Shown here: positions 12,717 through 22,305 of the stretch, in pieces
Layout of the letters: each line of letters begins with the position of its first letter
How positions within the stretch are numbered: position 1 is the stretch's first letter
Source of the DNA: Owenia fusiformis
Lineage: Eukaryota > Annelida > Polychaeta > Sabellida > Oweniidae
Assembly (NCBI GenBank): GCA_903813345.2
Contig: CAIIXF020000007.1
Coordinates: forward strand, 38,092,759-38,156,758
DNA length: 64,000 nucleotides
Direction: 5' to 3'
The notes under the pieces: generated by a model
Seen by the model: the letters and a program-made list of their open reading frames with translations, nothing else
Database searches by the model: none
What the model was told of the DNA's origin: nothing
Translations under genes and position numbers: made by a program

Positions 12717-13530
12717 ACATCATGAACAAAATGTATATCATGAACAAAATGTACATCATGAACACAATATCATGAACACAATGTAAATCATGAATCACAC
12801 TGGTGTCATAGATCGCAATGTATATCACGAATCACATGGTACATCATGAATCACACTGGTGTCAAAGATCACAATGTATATCATGAATCACACGGTACAT
12901 CATGAATCACACTGGTGTCATAGATCATAATGTATATCATGAATCACACTGTACATCATGAATCACACTGGTGTCATAGAACACAATGTATATCATGAAT
13001 CATATGGTACATCATGAATCACACTGGTGTCATAGACCACAATGTATATCATGAATCACATGGTACATCATAAATCACACTGGTGTCATAGACCACAATG
13101 TATATCATGAATCACACTGTACATCATGAATCACACTGGTGTCAAAGATCACAATGTATATCATGAATCACACGGTACATCATGAATCACACTGGTGTCA
13201 TAGATCATAATGTATATCATGAATCACACTGTACATCATGAATCACACTGGTGTCAAAGATCACAATGTATATCATGAATCACACTGTACATCCCGAATC
13301 ACACTCGTGTCATAGACCACAATGTATATCATGAATCACACTGTACATCATGAATCACACTGGTGTCATAGACCACAATGTGCATCATGAAAAACTTGGT
13401 ACATGTGCTGAACATCAAGAAATACAATGTACATCATGAATCAGACTGTACATCATTAAACACAATGTACACAACAAAATGGTATATCATGAAACATACT
13501 GTACATCATGAAACACAGTGTACATCATGC
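12717..13530 (+). repeat. 56-bp higher-order minisatellite
   Basis: The unit holds three sub-repeats built on (a/g)tatatcatgaatcacac, tacatcatgaatcacac and tggtgtcatagaccacaatg. Exact 56-bp spacing is seen between 13041 and 13097. About 11-12 units are present, with looser flanks of tacatcatgaacacaatg. Confidence 0.9.
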
Positions 13531-14030
13531 ATATAGCAAATATGCATTGTCATGCAAACCTAAAAAGTGAAATGAAATTTAACAATACTCAGATCTTTTT
13601 ATATACATTTTCATGAGAGTATCACTTTTAGCTTACACATCTGACATTTGCAGGCCGTCAAACTGTCCCGCAATTTGCATATTCGTAACGCATTTGCTGG
13701 AAAATTTGAAGTCACGCCAGTTTTTTTGTGTGACAGAATATGTCACGCAAATACGCATTTTACCTGATTATTGTCCCTAAGTTGACAGGCCTGCATTTGG
13801 CATGTTTTAGAGATAATACATAAGTGAAATGTGGTGTCAGACATATGTCTAAGATATCTTATGCATGTAAAATAGCACAAAATTTTTGAAATACCACAGT
13901 TTTTGTAAGATATAAATACCATGCATTCATAAAATACATATACATGTAGCAGTTTTGAATTCCAAATATTTGCAAAATGTATTTGTGAAATGTATTGGAT
14001 TGTGGAGAACACAGATTGGGTACACTGGCA

Positions 14031-14085
14031 ATTGTGACAGGTTTGTGACAATTGTGACAGATTTGTGACAATTGTGACAGACACT
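14031..14085 (+). repeat. 21-bp short tandem repeat (ttgtgacaattgtgacag)
   Basis: Nearly three units. Each contains the imperfect palindrome gtgacaattgtgac. Confidence 0.75.
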
Positions 14086-14212
14086 GTATGAACATGTTCG
14101 ACAAAATAATGCACAAAGTTCAAGATACTCTAACACATGTAATGGAAACATATAGTGAAATGGACTAAGAAAAGTCCTGAGGAAATTGTGCATTTTTATC
14201 ACAATCATAAAT

Positions 14213-14430
14213 AACGGTACAATACATGTCAATGCAGTACAGTACATGTCAATGCAGTACAGTACATGTCAATGCAGTAGAATATAGGTCAATGCAGTAC
14301 ACTACATGTCAATACAGTACAATACATGTCAATGCAGTACAGTACATGTCAATGCAGTAGAGTACTACAGGTCAATGCAGTACACTACATGTAAATACAG
14401 TACAGTACATGGTAATACAGTACGTCAATG
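14213..14430 (+). repeat. 20-bp minisatellite (gtacagtacatgtcaatgca)
   Basis: About ten units with small indels, in the last intron of the PDE1-type gene. Confidence 0.88.
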
Positions 14431-14804
14431 CAGAATCATAATGAAAGTGAACGTTAAATACCAGTCTCCACCTTAAAGCGACTCTGCTTTGGTTCAGAAC
14501 ATTGGACATTGGGCCACAAAAAGTGTTTTGATTTTGTAATTCTTTAACATGTTATTTACATTGCTCTATGCAAAAATCCCCTGGGTCAATGAAATGAAAT
14601 AATGTCGCTGAGCTGAGAGAAATAAATTAAACACCCTTGCGTGTGTCAGTGTGTATGTATGATGAAATGAGAGATGGGGAACTTAATGTACAATAGGTTA
14701 TTGTAAAGGTAATGATTTGATTGTAGGAAAATGGGGGGAAGGAAATATGTCAAATGGAAACTGGTAGTACAATACTCTTCATATAGATGGCTCTTAGGTC
14801 TCAC

Positions 14805-15083
14805 CAGTATCTGCTATGATTGTTCTTTGTTGGGTCAGATCAGGTTTTGAATTCTCATTACTGTCTTTAGTCTCTAATTCTGCACTAGTCTCTGATTTTT
14901 GTGTAGTCTCTAATTCTGGTGTAGTCTCTAATTTCTTGTTGTCATCAAGTGAAGTCTTTTTTTCATCGGAAATCTCAAGTTTACTATTTGTCTCAGCTTT
15001 AGTGTGATCTGGTGTATGGTTTGGTTTATCTGAGTTGGTTTTAGTGTCCGTTGTGGCTACATTAGGAGACTTATGTCCTTCCA
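14805..15083 (-). CDS. PDE1: PDE1-type phosphodiesterase, penultimate exon (charged tail)
   Basis: The acceptor is tatttttcag before TGGAAGG; the donor is ATACTG followed by gtgaga. The length of 279 bp gives split codons at both ends that match the neighbouring exons (T+TG at the 5' side, G+AC at the 3' side). The peptide is hydrophilic and low-complexity, rich in Lys, Glu, Thr, Ser and Asn, with imperfect repeats (LETTPELETT, SETSAELET). It corresponds to the variable C-terminal tail that follows the catalytic domain in PDE1 enzymes. Without splicing the frame would stop just after the donor (14794). Confidence 0.7.
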
Positions 15084-15879
15084 CTGAAAAATAATTGTTA
15101 TAGTTATTGGCATATTTGAAAAATAAATTCACAGTTGTACATGAGCAAGTTGGCATATCAGTGCCTCTTACACTCTGCTATACCTTGCATTTGGTGTTCA
15201 TAGCAACCCATTTGGCTTATTAACCCTTTGACTACCTGGACTGACGAGATTTCTCGTCACCTCAGAAATGACCTTGAAACCCAGAGTGACAAGAAAATCC
15301 ATCACAATATTTCACTAAAATTGCTCTTATTTGAAATATTTTCATCCAATTTACACAAAAATTGTTTTAAAATGTGTAGGTCTCTGATCTCTGCCATCTA
15401 ATTTTACTAAGTTGAGCATCTGAAGTTGTATAAGTATGTTGTAAAATGTCAAGAGGTGGGAAAATGAAAAAATCTCTGGTTTCAACCGATTTTAGAGCCT
15501 GGGATTCAAGAGGTTAATAATGAATATTTTATTTGTTTTTATTTGAATGTTCCTTATTCATGGTTTATCGAATGACTGTTAGATGTTGATAAGGTACTCT
15601 CAAAAATATTCTAAACAATACAATTAGACAAACAGAGTATCTTATGCATTTCTAGGGGTTAGGTATAGTAGAGTGTCTTATACACAAGCAATTCTGGCTA
15701 AATGATAATCTGATATAACTGACCCATAAGTTAACTCGGACCAACAAAAACATTTAAACATGTAATTTATATTATATCAATGTGCTGTATTATATACGCC
15801 AATTGCCTGCAGGAGGACAGGCCAAAAGTGCTAAAATAAGCAGATGTTCACATCTTGAATTTTTCAACTAGAAGAGGTA

Positions 15880-16378
15880 TTTCAGAGGTATTCAGATATA
15901 CAGGTTTTACTGTGCTGTGATGACTTCATTTCAAGAGGTATTCAGATATACAGGTTTTACTGTGTTGTGATGAATTCATTTCAAGAGGTATTCAGATATA
16001 CAGGTTTTACTGTGCTGTGATGACTTCATTTCAAGAGGTATTCAGATATACAGGTTTTACTGAGCTGTGATGACTTCATTTTAAAAGATATTCAGATATG
16101 CAGGTTTTACTCTGCTGTAATGACTTCATTTTAAGAGGTATTCAGATATACAGGTTTTTCTGTGCTGTGATGACTTCATTTTAAGAGGTATTCAGATATA
16201 CAGGTTTTACTGTGCTGTAATGACTTCATTTTAAGAGGTATTCAGATATACAGGTTTTTCTGTGCTGTAATGACTTCATTTTAAGAGGTATTCAGATAAA
16301 CAGGTTTTTCTGTGCTGTGATGACTTATTTTTAAGAGGTATTCAGATATACAGGTTTTACTGTGCTGTGATGACTTAC
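15880..16378 (-). repeat. 50-bp minisatellite abutting a splice donor
   Basis: About ten units of 50 bp (ttcagatatacaggttttac + tgtgctgtgatgacttcatttt + aagaggta). The rightmost unit contains the 5' splice site of the exon at 16459-16379: on the minus strand gtaagtcatcacagcac begins the intron, whereas the other units read atgaagtcatcacagcac. The array therefore seems to have grown out of the donor region. Confidence 0.92.
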
Positions 16379-16459
16379 ATTCTTGTGCTCTCTCTTTCCA
16401 CTGTTGTTTGTTGCTCTGTAAAGGTCCCACCCAGTGTCTCTTTAACTCGTACGTCAGAC
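16379..16459 (-). CDS. PDE1: PDE1-type phosphodiesterase, 81-bp exon
   Basis: The acceptor is tatgttttag before GTCTGACG; the donor is AGAAT followed by gtaagt. Only the frame starting with two bases of a split codon is open and protein-like: LTYELKRHWVGPLQSNKQQ then WKERAQE. A Trp-containing stretch followed by a basic WxER/WKER segment is also found after the catalytic domain in PDE1 proteins. Its 3' end is in phase with the exon at 15083. The frame expected at its 5' end does not match the frame of the catalytic-domain codons in 17494-17308 unless a small shift occurs in that exon. Confidence 0.68.
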
Positions 16460-17307
16460 CTAAAACATAAACAAACTTTTCAGTAGGTGTTGTCCATAGT
16501 CCACTGAAACATTCACACTAAAAGTAAGTTTTTTGGGTAGTGTCAGTGGAAAAGTTTTGCTATGAGTGGATCTTCAGCTTGGACAATTTGTTACAAGTTT
16601 CTGATTGTAAAATAAAGGTAATTGCGTTTATCTGGTGCATTGACTCATAATCTTGAGTTTTCGTTGAATAAGCGCAAGCTTAAGTGAACCATAAGAATTT
16701 GAAGGAGGACTTATATTGGAAATTTTAATTTAGTCAGAGAGCAACGAGGTTGACTGCTTCAATTCGTAGAATTCCCAATTCAGTGACAGAAATGTAATTT
16801 ATCAAATCCTTTGCAGCCAAGCAATGATCATGCATAGTCAGATAAAATTTCAGCAAATACAGAAAGAAAACAGTAGATTTTTCATTCAATTTCTAACAAT
16901 ACTTAAAGGTTATGTCAATATTACGTAAAGCCGGAGTTCTCCCAATATAGGCCGACCTTGGGAGGCTCTATATTTGAGCAAGAATGAAGGAATATTCCAT
17001 GTAGTGTGACATACCTGTAACTGACGTATTGATGATACATTTATTTCCTTGGCTACGCTGTATCAATAATGTCACACATCTGTGTGCTTGTACAACTTGA
17101 TTAAAATAAATGTCATGGTTATTAAAGAAATCTAATATCAAAACGAGGTAAGTGGGCTATATTGGGGTACTTGGGCCATATTGGTGAATGAAGCCTCGCT
17201 AACCTTCCCATTGACTTCAATATAAATGCTTTGCTAGGTATGTAATGATACATGATAAAACTGAATTCCACCCCCTCCTGTTCTTGTAGTCATTTGTTAT
17301 ATCTTAC

Positions 17308-17494
17308 CTGGCGATAGAGGTGACTTTGATGACATTGACGACCCTCCGGAGCTCTTCCTTCTTCCTCCCTACTCTTTAATATGGAATTAAATAGAGACTG
17401 GTCCCTGAGATGTTGCTGATGCAGCGGACCCAAAATCTTCTCCAACATATCTCCCATCACTTGGAAACTTGGCTCAACAATAAAGTCAATGAAT
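17308..17494 (-). CDS. PDE1: PDE1-type 3',5'-cyclic nucleotide phosphodiesterase, end of catalytic domain
   Basis: The reverse strand reads FIDFIVEPSFQVMGDMLEKI just after an acceptor (attttaag). This matches what I know of the C-terminal edge of the HD-type catalytic domain in the calcium/calmodulin-activated PDE1 family, which hydrolyses cAMP and cGMP in the cytosol. A linker follows and a donor (cgccag then gtaag) closes the exon. The catalytic frame gives a poor end (EGRQCHQSHLYRQ). The frame one base over gives a natural Ser-rich linker (GRRKSSGGSSMSSKSPLSP) that joins in phase to 16459-16379. So there is a one-base-type frame change near 17355-17370: an indel in the assembly, or a disabled copy. 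The upstream catalytic exons are not visible in this window. Confidence 0.72.
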
Positions 17495-17660
17495 CTTAAA
17501 ATATGGTAAAACATGTTCATATGGGAACTTGGCTAAACAATAAAATTAAATAAAATACAGTAAAAAAAGTTTATATGGGAACTTGGCCAAACAATAAAGT
17601 GGATCGATCAATAATTTCTAAAATATAGTAAAAACCTATGTAAATGGAAATTTGGCTTAT
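17495..17660 (-). repeat. Two decayed tandem copies of the exon's acceptor region
   Basis: Immediately upstream of the exon (on its strand) the ~60-bp segment covering the polypyrimidine tract, acceptor and first exon codons is repeated twice more (gggaacttggctaaacaata at 17522, gggaacttggccaaacaata at 17577). The copies are diverged and the frame is not kept. Confidence 0.75.
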
Positions 17661-18515
17661 ATTAAAAGCAATTCCCTGATGACGCATAGAGTCACACCGG
17701 AATAGCCTTACAACGATAAAGTTAGATACCGTTGTAACAAATGGCGGACATAACCGTCGCTTCAACTCTTTAATCACTTGGTCCTTTTTTCATGGGGTTT
17801 TATCGTCGCTAATTCTGTGCATGTGTTAAGCTCGTGTGATGATGTATTATATGAGATCCCAATTTCTAACAAATGGGGTTGTGAAACACCACAATAAAGC
17901 GTCTTCAATATCGTTAATGACAACGGAATCTGAATTTAAAATAATTTACAAAGACAACGGCATATGGTAACAATGCATGTGACAACAGACTATGGTGGAT
18001 TTATTGCATTGGAAAATAGGAAAATGACAATGGTAGATACACACTTGACCATTATCTTTACATATACCGTTGTCAAATATTACCGTTGTAACCTCGATTT
18101 TACAACACATTTGACCCACACCTACAGTTCATAAAAATCTAATTGAAGCGACAGTTATGTCCGCCATTTGTGACAACGGTATCCGACTTTACCATTGTCA
18201 GGCTATTCCAGTGTGAGGCTACTGCACTTTGGAATAGACGTTAGATTAAATTGTGAGTTGGACTAAAAAATGTAATATGAATTTCTCGACTTCACCCTCC
18301 TTGACACAGGTAATTGCTAATGTATACATGTACATACCTATTTGAGACTGGGACACCAATATCCCTTACCTGTTAAGCTATTCCGGTGTGATCTGTTTAC
18401 AACATTCAGGGTCATCTAGATCTTTATATGGATATAGGTTCGTGTAACTTTACTGTTGGTGCATGCCTATCAGCCAGCAATTTCCTAATATTCTGATATT
18501 GAACTTTAAACTCAC
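17661..18515. other. Non-coding stretch
   Basis: There are two inverted patches, near 17735-17765 and 18140-18185, sharing gcgacagttatgtccgccat and its complement (decayed). This suggests a small foldback element spanning about 17690-18215. No exon was seen. Confidence 0.45.
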
Positions 18516-18608
18516 CTCCAAGACTGATCCCTCAAGAATCATGGATTCTCTGACGCGGATCCCTGCACCAATTGTCACATTCTTCCCCACAGTTACATTT
18601 AGATCCAA
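18516..18608 (-). CDS. GMPPA: GMPPA-like exon (mannose-1-phosphate guanylyltransferase alpha, left-handed beta-helix part)
   Basis: A 93-bp minus-strand exon lies between an acceptor (cttacag) and a donor (ggag then gtgagt). It encodes exactly 31 residues ending IGAGIRVRESMILEGSVLE. The hexapeptide rhythm (NVTVGK, NVTIGA, GIRVRE) is that of left-handed parallel beta-helix domains. The GxRVRESxxLxG segment is what I recall of GMPPA, the regulatory subunit of GDP-mannose pyrophosphorylase. No neighbouring GMPPA exon was found on either side. It may be a lone exon with very long introns, a captured fragment or an assembly effect. Confidence 0.6.
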
Positions 18609-19483
18609 CTGTAAGTAAAATAATATTTATCTACAGAAAAGGTTCCGGTTACTTTATTACAAGTGGCAGGTGAAAAATACAAGAGGCGATATTCAAAAAT
18701 TAACCTATTTTAGAAGGTAAATTTGTGTACAAATGGTACAACCGATTAACAGTGTTTTCACAATATTTGGTGACTTTTTTCGAATAAATGTTGATATTCT
18801 CAATTATCATACTCGCCATTGCCAGGATTTACATGCTTTTGGATATAACACTAAAGTAGGATTTTTTCTATAAAGATTCAAGGTAAATGGAAATGGAACA
18901 GTATTGAAAGGCCAATAAGAGAAAGCTCTTCTTTGAATATTTTTAAGACAAGATACAAAAAGTATTTGATAGATACAATATATTTAGATTAGACTCTATA
19001 TTACCAAATATATCATTCTGGGTCTTAAAGGCATTTAATCACAATTTATCATTTCCAGCAGTATTTGTCCAAAGATTATCACCATGCTATCATACTTCAT
19101 TTTACTGCCACTCCTCTCTGCTCCTCCAAACAACAATAATGTCCTCTAACTTATACTTATTTTTATATTATATTTATTTGCGCCATTATTATATTCAATT
19201 TATGTTTAATGAAGCAATATATACAGCTACAGGTATATTAGGTGTAAACTGTAAATAATTTGCATTTTGATTTATTGTTATATGAAGAAAATAAGAAATA
19301 AAAAATGTTTTGATATGCATTATGCTATTGTGTGTGATCACGTATCAGATGATCTCGATGTGATCTTAATATTGTTCTTCGAAAAGATTGAAAACAAAAT
19401 CCAACATATGTCACAAAACAGCAAGCAATATGTTTATTTAATCTGTGAATAAAGACATTGTATCTCAAACACAATAGCATCGT
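18609..19483. other. Non-coding stretch, nothing recognised
   Basis: AT-rich; the frame at 19267-19452 has no recognisable content. Confidence 0.5.
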
Positions 19484-20136
19484 CACGGTGTTATAGCATG
19501 ACGGTTACCTCAAGGCGATTTGCAAAATTGTGCGGTAACGATAACAAAACATGGCGGATAGGAAAGGCAGCATGTCCTCTTTCTCGCCTGTAGGCAATAT
19601 TCACAGATAAGATTTCCTTTTAAACAAGTTCCTTTCGGTGACGTATATATGGATGGTTATAAAGATTGGGTCAAATCTGCCAGGTGGTCTACAAGAAACA
19701 TAATATAAGCTGTAGACCTACCGACAGAGATATCCAAGTTTATAATTTTTGGTCCATTCTCGTGTTTTCTCAGTACGTGCCTCAGAGCCACTCAAAATAT
19801 TAACTGTAAGTACACTGTGTATAAACAAGGCATAAACTCATAAACTGACAAATCCAGAACAGGAACGTGGTGTATATCGTAAGTAATAAGGTTTCAATCG
19901 CAATGTCGTTAGACGACTACGTATGACTTCTATCGAATTCTATGGACGGTAACGTACTGTATTAGTTGTACACAAGATATTTAGCGGACCGTTACGTGCA
20001 TGTACATCTGTCAAGTCAAGGTTGCTAGATCTGATAGCCTCTTTCCATGATATTGTTATAATGGGTAAGAAATGGAATATTGAATTTCCTATATTTGTTT
20101 TCAGGACTCGCAAGAGATGCTCTTGTTTCAGCCTCT

Positions 20137-20263
20137 ATAAGGTAAGGGAAAAACTGTCGCTTGCTTTATTTATGAAACCGATGAAAGTGTAAAAGATAGC
20201 AATGAAGAGGCAAAAGAAGATTTAGGATCAAGTACTGATGAAGATGACAAAATTAATGACAGT
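20137..20263 (+). pseudogene. Coding-like acidic segment interrupted by a LINE
   Basis: After a stop near 20134-20136 an open frame reads GKGKTVACFIYETDESVKDS, then an acidic Glu/Asp/Ser-rich stretch, up to the LINE insertion point. It resumes after the second target-site copy (SESGFHI, stop). No start codon or domain is evident. It could be a remnant of a protein encoded by the host TIR element, or chance. Confidence 0.3.
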
Positions 20264-20898
20264 TTAACAAATGTACATCAAAATTATTTTATTCTATTTT
20301 ATTGTCACACATTGTTGAACAACCAACAGTGAAAGGAAAGCTTAGTATTTAATATGAATTAAACGAAGAAGACTGGAATTTTTACTATACATATTATCAT
20401 TACATTTGAACGTATTCTAAACACAGGGCTTTTCAATTTAAACTTATAAATTGCATTTTATATACAAATAATGATCTATTTAAATATAATGTAATACAAT
20501 CGCCGATGTGCGAATTCTGTCATACTGCATTTGAAACGATTGATCACTTGTTTTATCTTTGTGAATATGCAAATCAGTTTTGGAACAGTGTTAAGCAACA
20601 CATTTTGAAAAAACTCAAATATTTTGATTTAAACAATGTGCTCTTTGGCTCTAAAAAATGGAGCAAATACGAAAATATGATTATAATTATTGCAAAAAAC
20701 TTCTTGTATAATCAAAAAATGCTACAAGAACTACCAGTGTACAAAAAATTCGAAATGTATTTAAACTACTGTAAAGAAAATGATAATAAGATATGGACTG
20801 AATGAAGAAGGATGTGTGTGAAATGGAGTGAATGTGTAAAATATACTTTGTAAGAATATATTACAGAAGTCAATATGTTTTTAAATAAATTTAAAAAA
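20264..20898 (+). mobile_element. 5'-truncated LINE (non-LTR retrotransposon) with target duplication
   Basis: The insertion is flanked by the 15-bp direct repeat aaaattaatgacagt at 20249-20263 and 20899-20913 and ends in an A-rich tail (aataaatttaaaaaaa). These are classic target-primed reverse transcription products. It contains the C-terminal end of a reverse-transcriptase ORF. Confidence 0.88.
20423..20805 (+). pseudogene. LINE reverse transcriptase C-terminus with CCHC zinc-binding motif
   Basis: The frame gives FQFKLINCILYTNNDLFKYN followed by a C-x2-C-x8-H-x4-C motif (CEFCHTAFETIDHLFYLC) and then FW. This matches the region after the RT palm and thumb in LINE ORF2 proteins of the L1/Tx1 and jockey kind. 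The palm and the endonuclease are missing by 5' truncation. An in-frame TGA near 20410 shows decay. ORF2 ends at 20805, followed by a 90-bp 3' UTR. Confidence 0.8.
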
Positions 20899-21421
20899 AA
20901 AATTAATGACAGTGAATCGGGGTTTCATATTTGAATCACGTTCGCGTGACCGTCCATCAATTTTTTACGTTACCGCAAATTCAAAATACATTATTATGGC
21001 TTGAGTAGAACATATTAGGTGGTTTCCAATGCTCAGTTGGCTTTGTATGATCGTATGTAGGTAACATATATATACCACAAGGTTTTTAGGAAATGTAGAC
21101 CATGCCCTAACAACAAAATTAAACAAATTACACAATTTTTGTGTAGTTTTGAATTTCAAACTCGACAGTTTTTCTCTTATTTCATGTTATCCCCAGGCAT
21201 CAATTTGCAAAGACTACGTTCAAAATATACATTACTGAATGCATCACCGAATGCGACGCTTACATATATCTTTCATCCTTTCATTGATACACATTAGTAG
21301 AAAATGATGCACAAACCTTAGTTTTCTCTTCCATCACGGCTATTTTATTGGATAAATCAGTGAACGTAGCCGCCCAACCTCGTTTTCAGAGGTGGCGTAA
21401 CCGTTATGCTATAACACCGTG

Positions 21422-22305
21422 ATTGTACAGTCAATCAAATATTTGAACATTGAATCCTATTGAGATGTCCATGATTCTACTTTTTGCAGGTTTTTGGAGT
21501 CATTTCCACTTGTAATATTGTAAATTGGATTGACCGCAAGACATAGGCTACACAAAATAACACCCAGATCTGTGGAATGACTAAGGCAACTTATAAAGGA
21601 TGTCATTTCTCCTAATGTATTCTTATAAAAAAATATAATTTACTCTTGTCTTATTTAGTCTTAAATTAAAGAAAAGTCGCTAGAAGACTTTTAATTCCCC
21701 CCTCCCAAAAAATGGGACAAAATTTGGCTTCTGACAAGCGGGCACTTATCGAAAACAAACAGCAAATTCGGATACTCCCCTGCTATTGAAATCCCGGGAG
21801 AGGTATTTAATGCATTTCAATGTCATTTTCCTTTGATAAAATTTATGTGATCAAATTATCAAAATACGAACATACGTGACATTATATTACATCTTTAAAG
21901 TCTGTTCAAAAAAATTAACATTTTATGTTTATGTGGCATTTAACTGTGTATGTTATTGCATCTTGAATGTGTTTGTGGTATTCACGGACTGTTAAGAGAA
22001 TGATAAAATACCAGATCACTTTACTTATGTGACATTAATGATGAGTTATGACACATAACATGCTTCTTGAATTTGATGTTTTGTGTTTTAATTGCAGTCG
22101 AAGATTGATTTGAGCATACTTAAAAGTTTCAAACTCTTTGTTTTCACCTTTAAGTGTTTTGAGCAGGGCGTTGTTACATGTATGTAACACTTGAAACAAA
22201 AGAATGCTCGTTATAAATGGATAAATTTGGTTTTTGAAAATCAAGTGTACTAAAGTATGTTTCATTATTTACAAGCTAGTATTTTTAGGTAAATGGCCTA
22301 GACCA
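21422..22305. other. Non-coding stretch, nothing recognised
   Basis: The minus-strand frame 22035-22265 has no motif or splice support. Confidence 0.5.

Larger units (their letters stand above)
19484..21421. mobile_element. 1.94-kb DNA-transposon-like element with 26-bp TIRs
   Basis: The left end is CACGGTGTTATAGCATGACG and the right end (reverse) is CACGGTGTTATAGCATAACG. The match runs for about 26 bp. Ends starting CAC suggest the CACTA/Chapaev-like group, but I see no clear target duplication and no transposase. A LINE has inserted into it (20264-20898). Confidence 0.65.

Noticed and set aside
12717-13530. Regularly spaced repeats resembling a CRISPR array
   Set aside because: The spacers are themselves repeats and the context is a eukaryotic intron; this is a higher-order minisatellite.
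14794-15156. Stand-alone 120-codon minus-strand gene
   Set aside because: Acceptor at 15084 and donor at 14804 are strong and both phases match neighbouring exons, so it is an internal exon.
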